Assembly (NCBI RefSeq): GCF_964021845.1
Contig: NZ_CAXHZC010000003.1
Span: 186,001-250,000 of the forward strand
From: Arcticibacterium sp964021845
GTDB taxonomy: Bacteria > Bacteroidota > Bacteroidia > Cytophagales > Spirosomataceae
Direction of reading: 5' to 3'
DNA length: 64,000 nucleotides
Shown: piece after piece, positions 18,089 to 25,885 of the stretch
How the letters are laid out: each line of letters begins with the position of its first letter
How positions within the stretch are numbered: the first letter of the stretch is position 1
Made by a program: the position numbers and the translations under genes
The notes under the pieces: model-generated
What the model saw: the letters and a program-made list of their open reading frames with translations, nothing else
What the model was told of the DNA's origin: nothing
The model's database searches: none

Positions 18089-18667
18089 ATGAAGTATTCT
18101 ATTGTGGCCTATGGCGATCCTGTTTTAAGAAAGGAATGTCGTGACATTGAAAAAGATGAGCTAGATGTTAAAAAACTAGCGGAAGATATGTTTGAAACAA
18201 TGTATGCGGCTTCTGGGGTTGGCCTAGCCGCTCCTCAAATTGGTAAAGACATTAGAATTTTTGTAGTGGATGGTCATCAAATAAATGAAAATTTAGAGGA
18301 AGGAGAAGATGTGAATCCGTCATTAGTAAACTTTAAAAAAGTTTTTATCAACGCGGAAATCTTGGATGAAACTGGTGAAGAATGGGCCTATGAGGAGGGC
18401 TGCCTAAGTATTCCAGACGTTAGGGCTGATATATACAGACCTGAAACACTAACAATTAGGTATTTTGACACAGACTGGAACGAGCATACTGAGGTTTATG
18501 ATGATATGGCTGCTAGAATTATCCAACATGAATATGACCATATAGACGGAATTCTTTTTACCGACTTAGTAAGTCCATTGAAAAAGCAAATGCTTAAGAA
18601 GAAGCTAAACAACATTTCAAAGGGAATAGTAAAAGCCGACTATAAAATGCGTTTCTACAAAAAGTAA
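18089..18667 (+). CDS. def: Peptide deformylase
   Basis: 192 residues from the ATG at 18089. An in-frame TTG lies one codon before it and is less likely. Peptide deformylase removes the N-formyl group from new proteins and uses a metal ion. All three motifs are intact: GVGLAAPQIG, EEGCLSIP (metal Cys) and IIQHEYDHIDG (two metal His and catalytic Glu). The length and the insert between motifs I and II fit the Bacteroidota type. A TATTTTTG element 20 bases upstream suggests its own promoter. The omega-amidase gene follows after 1 base. Confidence 0.97.
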   Translation: MKYSIVAYGDPVLRKECRDIEKDELDVKKLAEDMFETMYAASGVGLAAPQIGKDIRIFVVDGHQINENLEEGEDVNPSLVNFKKVFINAEILDETGEEWAYEEGCLSIPDVRADIYRPETLTIRYFDTDWNEHTEVYDDMAARIIQHEYDHIDGILFTDLVSPLKKQMLKKKLNNISKGIVKADYKMRFYKK

Positions 18668-18668
18668 A

Positions 18669-19454
18669 ATGAAAAACGACCTACAGGTAGCGATAATTCA
18701 ACCAGATACATACTGGGAAAATCCGGAAGCAAATAGGTCGGAGTTGGAAGAAATGATTTCTTCTTTAGATACTTCTGTGGATTTAATAGCTATGCCAGAA
18801 ATGTTTTCAACAGGCTTTAGCACAAATCCACAGAAGATAGCTGAACCAATGAATCTCACCACTCATAGGTGGATGAAACAAATGGCGAAAAGATATAATG
18901 CCGCCATATGTGGAAGCTTGGTTATAAAAGAAGGTGAAAATTTCTTCAATCGCTTACTTTTTGTCAAACCTGACGGCGAAACCTCCTTCTATGATAAACG
19001 CCATCTCTTTGCTTACGGCGGAGAAGACGCTCTTTACAGCAAAGGTTCTGAACAAGTAATAATTAATTATAAAGGCTGGAATATTTGCCCATTGATATGT
19101 TATGACCTCCGTTTTCCTGTTTTTTCAAGAAATAATAAGCTCGAATATGACATATTGTTGTATGCAGCAAATTGGCCTGCAAAAAGAGAAAACGTTTGGG
19201 AAACGCTACTAAAAGCGAGGGCAATTGAAAATCAAGCATATGTAATTGGTGTAAACCGAGTTGGAACCGATGAAAACAAACTCGTTTATAATGGTCATTC
19301 AGCCATCATTGACCCGAAGGGCTATGAATTAAAAAAGCTAGGCAACAAAAGTGAAATGAGTATTTCCACTTTGTCAAAAAAGAATTTGGATGACTTTCGT
19401 GAAAAGTTTCCAGCTCACCTAGATGCCGATGATTTTCAATTAATGAAGGGATAA
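18669..19454 (+). CDS. Carbon-nitrogen hydrolase, omega-amidase (YafV/Nit2-like)
   Basis: 261 residues of the nitrilase superfamily. The Glu-Lys-Cys triad is visible: Glu in MPEMFSTGFS, Lys in FYDKRHLFAYGGED and Cys in LICYDLRFPVFSRN. The CYDLRFP and FAYGGED contexts are those of omega-amidases, which hydrolyse 2-oxoglutaramate or 2-oxosuccinamate to clear dead-end products of glutamine and asparagine transamination. It follows def after one base, so the two are probably cotranscribed. It is convergent with the GH3 gene, with only 3 bases between stops and no terminator visible. Confidence 0.88.
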   Translation: MKNDLQVAIIQPDTYWENPEANRSELEEMISSLDTSVDLIAMPEMFSTGFSTNPQKIAEPMNLTTHRWMKQMAKRYNAAICGSLVIKEGENFFNRLLFVKPDGETSFYDKRHLFAYGGEDALYSKGSEQVIINYKGWNICPLICYDLRFPVFSRNNKLEYDILLYAANWPAKRENVWETLLKARAIENQAYVIGVNRVGTDENKLVYNGHSAIIDPKGYELKKLGNKSEMSISTLSKKNLDDFREKFPAHLDADDFQLMKG

Positions 19455-19457
19455 CAA

Positions 19458-20939
19458 TTATATTTTATCAGCAATATTTCTATCGTTTGATAAACGTGGC
19501 ACTTTGTTTTGACCTCCAAGTTTTCCTATTGATTTCATATAATCTATAAAAGCATTTCTCTTCAAAACCTTTATCACAAGCGGTTTTAATATGCTTCCTA
19601 CAATCAAGTCTTTGTAATAGGCATTTAGCTCAACTAGTTTTTGATCTAAGTCATTTGCGAAAGAAACCAAATCGTTAGGCTCTTGTTCAAATTCAATAAG
19701 CCACTCATGGTAGGGTAAACCTTCTACAGGAGCCACCATAGGAGCTACAGTATATTCTACCAGTGAAACTTCTGGATGCCTTTCACAAGCATATTTCATG
19801 GCCTTTTCTATTTCTTCTCCAATCACGTGTTCACCAAAAGCAGAAATGAAATGCTTAATTCTTCCAGAAACAATAATTCTGTAAGGGTCAAGCGAAACGA
19901 ACTTGACTGTATCACCAATAGAATACCCCCAAAGGCCCGCATTGCTATTTATTATCAGAGCGTAGTTTTTATTAAGTTCTACTTCGCCAATGCTTAGGCG
20001 TGTAGGGTTTTCATCAAAATATTCTTCCGCAGGAATAAACTCATAAAAAATCCCACTATCTAGAAGCATTAGAAGCCCTTCAGACTCAAATTTATCTTGA
20101 TAGGCTATAAATCCTTCAGAAGCAGGATACAGCTCAATAGAGTCTACCTTTTTCCCAATTGATTCAAATAATTTAGCCTTATAAGGCTCAAAGTTTACTC
20201 CTCCGTAAACAAAAAGGTCAAATTCAGGAAAGACTTCTTTAATCTGCTTGCCTGTTCTCGCGTTAATCTTATCAAAATACATTTGCACCCACGGTGGAAT
20301 ACCTGAGATAAGACTCATTGGCTGCTTGATAGTCTCCTCAATAATAGCCTCTAATTTCTCCTCCCAATCTTCTATGCAATTAGTATTGTAACTAGGGAGT
20401 TGATTTGTTTTCAAATAACCTGGAACATGGTGATTTGAAATACCGGATAATCTTCCCGTATGAATCCCAGCTGTTTTTGACATAACAGGGCTTCCTGAAA
20501 GAAAAATTAGCTTATGGTCTAAAAATTTAGACTTCCCTGTTTCATGAATATAGTTTAGTAAAGCGTTTTTAGCAGAGCCAATATGATTATGAATAGAATC
20601 AGTGGTAATGGGAATGTATTTGATTCCTGAGGTTGTTCCTGAGGTTTTTGCAAAGTATAGTGGCTTTCCTTTCCAAAGCACGTCGCTTTCGCCCGCAATA
20701 ATTTTCTCAACATAAGGTTTTAAGCCTTCATAGTCATTTACAGGAACAGCCTGCTTAAAATCAGTGTAAGATTCTATTTCGACAAACTTATGGTCTTTCC
20801 CAAAAACAGTATTCGAAGCATTTTTTACGATACTTTTCCGCCATTTCTCCTGAACAGCTTCCGCATTTGACTTCCACTTTTCCTGTTTATTTGCCGTATA
20901 GGCAGCCAGCGGCTTACTTAGACTAGATTTTATTCCCAT
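19458..20939 (-). CDS. GH3-like acyl-adenylate enzyme
   Basis: 493 residues related to plant GH3 auxin-amido synthetases and bacterial homologues. The ATP-binding loop FAKTSGTTSGIKYIPIT is clear, as are YPASEGFIAYQ and the C-terminal-domain hinge region VSGRIKHFISAFGEHV. Plant GH3 proteins link carboxylic acids to amino acids through an acyl-AMP. The substrate of bacterial members is mostly unknown, and the neighbours give no clue. A possible -7 element TAGTTTTG (20952-20945) lies almost on the start codon, so the mRNA may have a very short leader. A strong terminator upstream separates it from atpC. Confidence 0.85.
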   Translation of the reverse strand: MGIKSSLSKPLAAYTANKQEKWKSNAEAVQEKWRKSIVKNASNTVFGKDHKFVEIESYTDFKQAVPVNDYEGLKPYVEKIIAGESDVLWKGKPLYFAKTSGTTSGIKYIPITTDSIHNHIGSAKNALLNYIHETGKSKFLDHKLIFLSGSPVMSKTAGIHTGRLSGISNHHVPGYLKTNQLPSYNTNCIEDWEEKLEAIIEETIKQPMSLISGIPPWVQMYFDKINARTGKQIKEVFPEFDLFVYGGVNFEPYKAKLFESIGKKVDSIELYPASEGFIAYQDKFESEGLLMLLDSGIFYEFIPAEEYFDENPTRLSIGEVELNKNYALIINSNAGLWGYSIGDTVKFVSLDPYRIIVSGRIKHFISAFGEHVIGEEIEKAMKYACERHPEVSLVEYTVAPMVAPVEGLPYHEWLIEFEQEPNDLVSFANDLDQKLVELNAYYKDLIVGSILKPLVIKVLKRNAFIDYMKSIGKLGGQNKVPRLSNDRNIADKI

Positions 20940-20992
20940 TGCTACAAAACTATACAGAAAAGCTAAAATGATTTCTATTTACCCTTAAAACC

Positions 20993-21027
20993 AAAAAAAT
21001 CCCATGAAACTAATCATGGGATTTTTT
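20993..21027 (-). terminator. Intrinsic terminator after atpDC
   Basis: CCCATGA (21001-21007) and TCATGGG (21014-21020) form a perfect stem with the 6-base loop AACTAA, extended by A-run/T-run pairing on both sides. On the minus strand the hairpin is followed by a T run. It lies 16 bases after the atpC stop and upstream of the GH3 gene. The A/T flanks would let it work in both directions. Confidence 0.88.
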
Positions 21028-21042
21028 ATTAAACATTTCTGA

Positions 21043-21291
21043 TTAAGCTTCTAAAACAGCTTCAGCCAAAACCAGAACTTTATTATTTACTATTTCAATA
21101 ACTCCACCGTCTACAATCAAAGAGCTTTTAGAGCCTCCTTGTTCGTACGTCAAATTACCTTTAGCTAAAGTACTAACTAAGGGAGCATGATCATTTAAAA
21201 CTTGAAACTCTCCATTCTTTCCCGGCAAGGTCACTACTGACACTTCGCCTTCAAAAACGTTTTTATCTGGTGTTATTATTTCTAAAATCAT
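21043..21291 (-). CDS. atpC: ATP synthase F1 epsilon subunit, short form
   Basis: 82 residues covering only the N-terminal beta-sandwich domain (EIITPDKNVFEGEVSVVTLPG, NGEFQVLNDHAPLVSTLAKG). The subunit joins the gamma shaft to the membrane ring. The C-terminal two-helix domain, which in longer epsilon subunits (about 135 residues) can extend and block ATP hydrolysis, is missing, as is common in Bacteroidota. It follows atpD after 30 bases and ends in a strong terminator. Confidence 0.93.
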   Translation of the reverse strand: MILEIITPDKNVFEGEVSVVTLPGKNGEFQVLNDHAPLVSTLAKGNLTYEQGGSKSSLIVDGGVIEIVNNKVLVLAEAVLEA

Positions 21292-21321
21292 AATCTACTC
21301 AATTAATTGATTTGAAAAGAA

Positions 21322-22830
21322 TTACTGGTTGTTTGCTTCTGCCAATAATCTCTCTCCTTTAACTACGGCGTCTTCTATTGTACCTACTAAGTTAAACGCA
21401 GCTTCAGGAAGGTGGTCATAAAGACCATCCATAATCTCGTTAAATCCTTTAATGGTGTCATTAATATCAACCAATACTCCTTGAAGACCAGTAAACTGCT
21501 CTGCAACAAAGAAAGGCTGAGATAAGAAACGCTGAACTCTACGAGCTCTAGTTACTATCAACTTATCTTCTTCAGAAAGTTCTTCTAAACCAAGAATTGC
21601 GATAATATCTTGAAGTTCTTTGTAACGTTGAAGTGTGTTTTTTACTCGCTGGGCACAGTCATAATGAGCATCTCCTAAAACTTCAGCAGAAAGAATTCTT
21701 GAAGATGAATCTAAAGGATCCACTGCAGGATAAATTCCAAGTTCCGAAATCTTACGATTCAATACCGTAGTAGCATCCAAGTGAGCAAACGTTGTTGCTG
21801 GAGCCGGGTCAGTTAAATCATCAGCAGGTACGTAAACCGCCTGAACCGAAGTAATAGAACCTCTTTTTGTAGAAGCAATACGCTCCTGCATCACACCCAT
21901 CTCGGTTGCCAGTGTTGGCTGGTAACCTACCGCTGATGGCATACGACCTAAAAGGGCAGAAACCTCAGAACCCGCTTGTGTAAAACGGAAAATATTATCA
22001 ATAAAGAAAAGTATATCACGCCCTTTACCTTCACCATCTCCATCACGGAAATGCTCAGCAACTGTAAGACCAGATAAGGCTACTCTTGCACGAGCCCCCG
22101 GAGGTTCGTTCATTTGACCGAAAATAAATGTTGCTTGAGAATCTTTCAAAGCTTCTTTATCCACTTTGCTCAAATCCCATCCACCTGCTTCCATGGACTC
22201 TTTAAAAGCATCACCGTATTTCACAATACCAGACTCAATCATCTCACGAAGCAAATCATTTCCTTCACGAGTACGCTCACCTACTCCAGCAAATACGGAT
22301 AAACCTTCGTATGCTTTCGCAATATTATTAATTAGCTCTTGAATCAATACTGTTTTACCAACACCAGCACCTCCAAATAAACCAATTTTCCCTCCCTTTA
22401 CATAAGGAGCTAAAAGGTCAATAACCTTAATACCTGTAAAAAGTACTTCGGTAGTAGTAGCTAAGTCTTCAAACTTAGGAGCCGAACGGTGGATAGAAAG
22501 ACCAGGAGTAGTTACTTCTCCTAAACCATCAATTGCTTCTCCAACAACGTTGAAAAGACGACCTTTGATTTCTTCACCAGTTGGCATCATGATTGGCGAA
22601 CCCAAGTGTGTTACATCCATTCCTCTTTGAAGACCATCTGTAGAATCCATCGCAATAGCTCTAATTCTATCTTCTCCAAGGTGTTGTTGACACTCTAAGA
22701 TTACTTTTTGACCATTTGGTTTAATAACAGACAATGCGTCGAGTATTGCAGGGATTTGAGAGTCTTTGCCCTCAAAGCTTACATCAACTACAGGTCCAAT
22801 TATTTGTGAAATTTTACCGATATTCGCCAT
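21322..22830 (-). CDS. atpD: ATP synthase F1 beta subunit
   Basis: 502 residues, the catalytic subunit of F1. Walker A GGAGVGKTVLIQ, the catalytic Glu region GVGERTREGNDL, Walker B ILFFIDNIFRFTQAG and the DELSEED-like loop ELSEEDKLIV are present. The codons look well adapted, as expected for a highly expressed gene. It is transcribed with atpC from a strong promoter of its own. The other ATP synthase genes are not in the window; a split atpDC unit is normal for Bacteroidota. Confidence 0.98.
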   Translation of the reverse strand: MANIGKISQIIGPVVDVSFEGKDSQIPAILDALSVIKPNGQKVILECQQHLGEDRIRAIAMDSTDGLQRGMDVTHLGSPIMMPTGEEIKGRLFNVVGEAIDGLGEVTTPGLSIHRSAPKFEDLATTTEVLFTGIKVIDLLAPYVKGGKIGLFGGAGVGKTVLIQELINNIAKAYEGLSVFAGVGERTREGNDLLREMIESGIVKYGDAFKESMEAGGWDLSKVDKEALKDSQATFIFGQMNEPPGARARVALSGLTVAEHFRDGDGEGKGRDILFFIDNIFRFTQAGSEVSALLGRMPSAVGYQPTLATEMGVMQERIASTKRGSITSVQAVYVPADDLTDPAPATTFAHLDATTVLNRKISELGIYPAVDPLDSSSRILSAEVLGDAHYDCAQRVKNTLQRYKELQDIIAILGLEELSEEDKLIVTRARRVQRFLSQPFFVAEQFTGLQGVLVDINDTIKGFNEIMDGLYDHLPEAAFNLVGTIEDAVVKGERLLAEANNQ

Positions 22831-22871
22831 ATCAAGATATATTTTGTTCGTCTATGTTGAGTTTTGGAATG

Positions 22872-22902
22872 CAAAATTAAAAACTCCGACAGTGAAAACA
22901 AA
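22872..22902 (-). promoter_or_regulatory. Promoter of atpDC
   Basis: Read on the minus strand, TTTG (22902-22899) and TAATTTTG (22879-22872) are separated by exactly 19 bases, a perfect match to the Bacteroidota housekeeping promoter. The likely start of transcription is near 22865, about 35 bases before the atpD ATG. Confidence 0.8.
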
Positions 22903-22999
22903 CTTCTCCCTCTTTGTTTTTTGCATTTTTTGAAGAGAATCCACATATTTTTCCATAAATAATAGGAGGATATGGTGAATTAGAGGCCCAATGTATCCT

Positions 23000-24277
23000 T
23001 TAGAACAGTGCCTTACCCTTTTTCCATTCCCAATAAAATGCGAAAAAAACTAAGCAGTATTCTATAAAGAGGAGCCATAAGTTTTCTTTTACAGGACTAA
23101 ATGAGTAGGCAAAATACGAAAGGCAAACCGTGTAAGTCCAGACTACTGGGAAACGAAAGTGGGTAAAAAGAGAAATTCCAAAAAGTGTGATTATGTACCA
23201 AGGATGCACCGTAGTAGTGCAGCTTACGTATATAAGTAAGATCAAAAGCGAAGCTTTTACAAACCTTAAAGAAGAAAAAGACACTTTTAGAATTAGAGCA
23301 AGACTTATAAAAGCAAGCATTGGTCCGAAATAATAGATAAGATTATAACCTGTTAGCCACTGCCCTAACTCTCTTAACAGAAAATAAAAACTGGCATTAA
23401 ACTCAAACTTGTGAAAATATAAATCGAGTGAGTTTAAGATGTTGGACAGGAGTTCGCTTTGAAAAAATGGTATGAAGAGTAAGATATTTGTCACTATGGT
23501 AACTCCAACAAAAAAAAGCCCTTTCTTAAATCCCAATTTCCTCCAAATAAGCGGCAGAAAAATAAGTGGCAAGAGTTTCACCGAAACAGAAAAAGCGAAA
23601 AAGATTGCGGATAAATAAACCTTATTAAATCTCAGATAAGTATAATACGCCGCTAACAAAAACATGAACATAAGCCCTTCAAAGTGCAGACTACCAATGG
23701 TTTCAATAATTAAAAAAGGGTTAAAGGCGTAGATAGTCAACGCTTTAATTGTTCTGGAGTTTGAGTAGTGAAGCTCATTACAAATTCCCTTTATCAAATA
23801 AAAGTTGGCTAAGAAGGCTCCTATTAAAATTAAGCGAAAAGAAACAATGCTTCCTTGAATAGTTCCTCCTCCCATGAAAGCACCTAACTGAAAAAAATAC
23901 TGCTTCAGCGGTGGATATAAACTATAATAATTTGGAGAGTTCAGTTTTCCAAAAAGTCCGTCTATTGTACCAAACTCAAAAATCGATGGTAAATATAAGT
24001 AAGGGTTGAACCCTTTGATACCTAAAATACCGTCCCAGATAAATCGGTAAATATCATCAGATAGTATTGGAATAAAACCTATAAAAACAAACCTGAAAAG
24101 TAAAGCAACAATTAAGAGGTGCCAGGCCTTAAGTTTCGCTTTTTTTATACTATAAAAGTAAAGTGCGAACAAGCCAGACAGGACAACAAAGTAGGTAAAA
24201 AAATCTTCACGCTCTTGATGAACAAAAACGAGAACAGCGTATAGTAAAAGAGAAATTGTCAGAACAACATATCGCAT
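23000..24277 (-). CDS. Polytopic membrane glycosyltransferase (GT87/mannosyltransferase-like)
   Basis: 425 residues with about ten to twelve hydrophobic helices. The first loop after an early helix carries PILSDDIYRFIWDGILG with NPYLYLP, the acidic-motif pattern of polyprenyl-phosphate-sugar-dependent (GT-C) transferases. The second loop has NSPNYYSLYPPLKQYFF. Such enzymes add a sugar from a lipid-linked donor on the outer side of the inner membrane. Donor and acceptor are unknown. Its ATG directly abuts the T run of a terminator hairpin after the dksA-like gene, which is unusual. No partner glycan genes are nearby. Confidence 0.75.
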   Translation of the reverse strand: MRYVVLTISLLLYAVLVFVHQEREDFFTYFVVLSGLFALYFYSIKKAKLKAWHLLIVALLFRFVFIGFIPILSDDIYRFIWDGILGIKGFNPYLYLPSIFEFGTIDGLFGKLNSPNYYSLYPPLKQYFFQLGAFMGGGTIQGSIVSFRLILIGAFLANFYLIKGICNELHYSNSRTIKALTIYAFNPFLIIETIGSLHFEGLMFMFLLAAYYTYLRFNKVYLSAIFFAFSVSVKLLPLIFLPLIWRKLGFKKGLFFVGVTIVTNILLFIPFFQSELLSNILNSLDLYFHKFEFNASFYFLLRELGQWLTGYNLIYYFGPMLAFISLALILKVSFSSLRFVKASLLILLIYVSCTTTVHPWYIITLFGISLFTHFRFPVVWTYTVCLSYFAYSFSPVKENLWLLFIEYCLVFFAFYWEWKKGKALF

Positions 24278-24305
24278 AAAAAAACCGCCATTATTAAATG
24301 ACGGT
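24278..24305 (-). terminator. Terminator-like hairpin abutting the GT87 start codon
   Basis: On the minus strand a 9-base stem (24305-24297 with 24292-24284, one G-T pair, loop TAAT) is followed by seven T residues that touch the ATG of the membrane glycosyltransferase at 24277. It lies 30 bases after the dksA-like stop. It may end dksA transcripts, limit read-through into the glycosyltransferase, or both. Confidence 0.75.
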
Positions 24306-24334
24306 AATTTAGGGTTAAATAGGTATAGTATAAA

Positions 24335-24721
24335 TTACTTTCTAGCCAATTTGGCTTCAATGGTCTGTTGCGTATGAGGTACAGCCCTCAGCCTTTCTGC
24401 TGGAATAAGCTTACCAGTATCTTTACAGATACCATAAGTTCCGTTCTTAATTCTTATTAAAGCTGCTTCTAATTGGGAAGCAAATTTTTTCAATCGACCA
24501 GAAGATTGACTAAGTCGCTCTTTCTCTCTCATGTCTGCACCGTCTTCCAAGGTCTTACTTCCTACCGCAGTATTATCTGTTCCATTATCATCCTTTCTAC
24601 TTAGTGTTCTACTAATAAATTCTATTTCGCTATTAGTGGCATCTAATTTTCTATGGATTATAGCTTCAAACTCTGCTAATTCACTTTCCGTATAATACGT
24701 TTTTTCTACTGTAGCTGACAT
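24335..24721 (-). CDS. DksA/TraR-family regulator with degenerate zinc finger
   Basis: 128 residues. A helical N-terminal half is followed by the DksA-type end RIKNGTYGICKDTGKLIPAERLRAVPHTQ. In canonical DksA this end holds a four-cysteine zinc finger. Here only Cys99 remains, and the protein has no other cysteine, so zinc is probably not bound. This reduced form is common in Bacteroidota. DksA-like proteins enter the RNA polymerase secondary channel and tune transcription with ppGpp. The acidic tip residues (RKDDNGTDN) are kept. It has its own promoter. Confidence 0.85.
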   Translation of the reverse strand: MSATVEKTYYTESELAEFEAIIHRKLDATNSEIEFISRTLSRKDDNGTDNTAVGSKTLEDGADMREKERLSQSSGRLKKFASQLEAALIRIKNGTYGICKDTGKLIPAERLRAVPHTQQTIEAKLARK

Positions 24722-24772
24722 AATTAACTCTATTTCTTTTAAGTAAGAATACAGGCTTTGCCGTTATCGCCG

Positions 24773-24803
24773 CAAATATAGGTTTTTATGCAACTTATAT
24801 CAA
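24773..24803 (-). promoter_or_regulatory. Promoter of the dksA-like gene
   Basis: On the minus strand TTG (24803-24801) and TATATTTG (24780-24773) are 20 bases apart, matching the Bacteroidota consensus. A transcript would start near 24766, leaving a leader of about 45 bases. Confidence 0.7.
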
Positions 24804-24860
24804 TGCCCTTTAAAATAAAGTTTATAACATCGCTTTTACATTAAACCGAAAACTGCCAGT

Positions 24861-24885
24861 TTTTCGCCACAAAAAAAGGCGAAAA
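24861..24885. repeat. Short perfect inverted repeat
   Basis: TTTTCGCC (24861-24868) and GGCGAAAA (24878-24885) form a perfect 8-base stem around a 9-base A-rich loop. It lies between the dksA promoter and the terminator of the FKBP genes. With A/T runs in the loop rather than after the stem, it does not look like a standard terminator. The rest of the 24722-25021 gap holds only the listed promoter and terminator. Confidence 0.6.
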
Positions 24886-24889
24886 CCAA

Positions 24890-24925
24890 AAAAGGCACAA
24901 CAATATACCAATTGTTATGCCTTTT
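24890..24925 (-). terminator. Terminator after the FKBP lipoprotein genes
   Basis: A 15-base stem (24890-24904 with 24911-24925, one C-A mismatch, loop ATACCA) is followed on the minus strand by six T residues. It lies about 100 bases after the stop of the second FKBP gene. Confidence 0.75.
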
Positions 24926-25021
24926 ACGATTTTTCATACTGCTAAGAAAAACATTCTTAAAAGTATAAATAATATGGTGATTCTAAGCAAGTGCCCTTAT
25001 TACTTGCTTAAATTCTCATTT

Positions 25022-25885
25022 TTAATTTGATTTTGAAACCACCTCCACATCAAAAGCAAGGGTAGTTTTTCCAGGAATAGAACCAGAACCAGCCTCTCCA
25101 TATCCCAAGCTCCATGGAATAATAAGTGTAGCCTTCTCTCCCACTCTCATATTAAGAAGTCCATCATCAAAACCTGGAATAACGGAGCCTGAGCCTAAAG
25201 AAACTTCAAATTCTCCTTCATCAAAAGTTGTTTTGTTTAAGAAATATCCTTTGTACTTCACTTTGACCACATCACCCACAACCAAATCTCCATCGGCAGG
25301 TCTATCGTCATTTCTAACTATCCTAACACCCTTATCTGTCACTTCTGGGCTTGCTAAATTATTCATAGAGATAAATAAGTCTATAAAGTCTTCTTCTCCG
25401 TAGAACTTTATATTTTCCATTTCCAAAACTGTAACTTCCCATGGATCTAGAGGAAAGTTATCTGGCGGATTAGCCCCATAAACCAAAGGAGAAGGTAAGT
25501 AAAATATACCTTTTTCTCCTTCTCCCAATGAACTGAGAGCTATTACAAAACCCTGAAAAACACTACTAGAAGAACTCGCCGCAAAAAAGCTTGAATCTTC
25601 TGCAGTAACGTTAATTAACTCTTTGCCATCTAAAGTACTTAACTTAAAAGCTATATGAAGTGTTACGTCTCCTTCAGGATAAACTGGACTTTCCACCTCA
25701 ACCAGCTTTTTAAAGAAAATACCTGTTGCCACGTTTTCTTCCAAACCTAAGCTGTTAGCCTCATTAAAGGCCCTAATTTCCTCCCTATTTAGATCTAAAT
25801 ACTTTTGATCTTCATTCTCAATAAAATTCTTCCCGCAAGAAGTAAGACCCAACGCCACTAAAGCTGTAATAATTACATTTTTCAT
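25022..25885 (-). CDS. FKBP-type peptidyl-prolyl isomerase lipoprotein (second of pair)
   Basis: 287 residues. The signal peptide ends in the lipobox LTSC (Cys17), so the protein is membrane-anchored and faces the periplasm. The C-terminal domain (about residues 195-285) is a recognisable FKBP: GDVVKVKYKGYFLNKTTFD, GSGSVIPGFDDGLLNMRVGEKATLIIPWSLGYGEAGSGSIP. The N-terminal half resembles an FKBP with the active site worn away. It overlaps the preceding FKBP gene by 4 bases (ATGA). In gliding Bacteroidota an FKBP lipoprotein (GldI) aids motility; this may be a relative, but no other gld gene is in the window. Confidence 0.85.
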   Translation of the reverse strand: MKNVIITALVALGLTSCGKNFIENEDQKYLDLNREEIRAFNEANSLGLEENVATGIFFKKLVEVESPVYPEGDVTLHIAFKLSTLDGKELINVTAEDSSFFAASSSSSVFQGFVIALSSLGEGEKGIFYLPSPLVYGANPPDNFPLDPWEVTVLEMENIKFYGEEDFIDLFISMNNLASPEVTDKGVRIVRNDDRPADGDLVVGDVVKVKYKGYFLNKTTFDEGEFEVSLGSGSVIPGFDDGLLNMRVGEKATLIIPWSLGYGEAGSGSIPGKTTLAFDVEVVSKSN

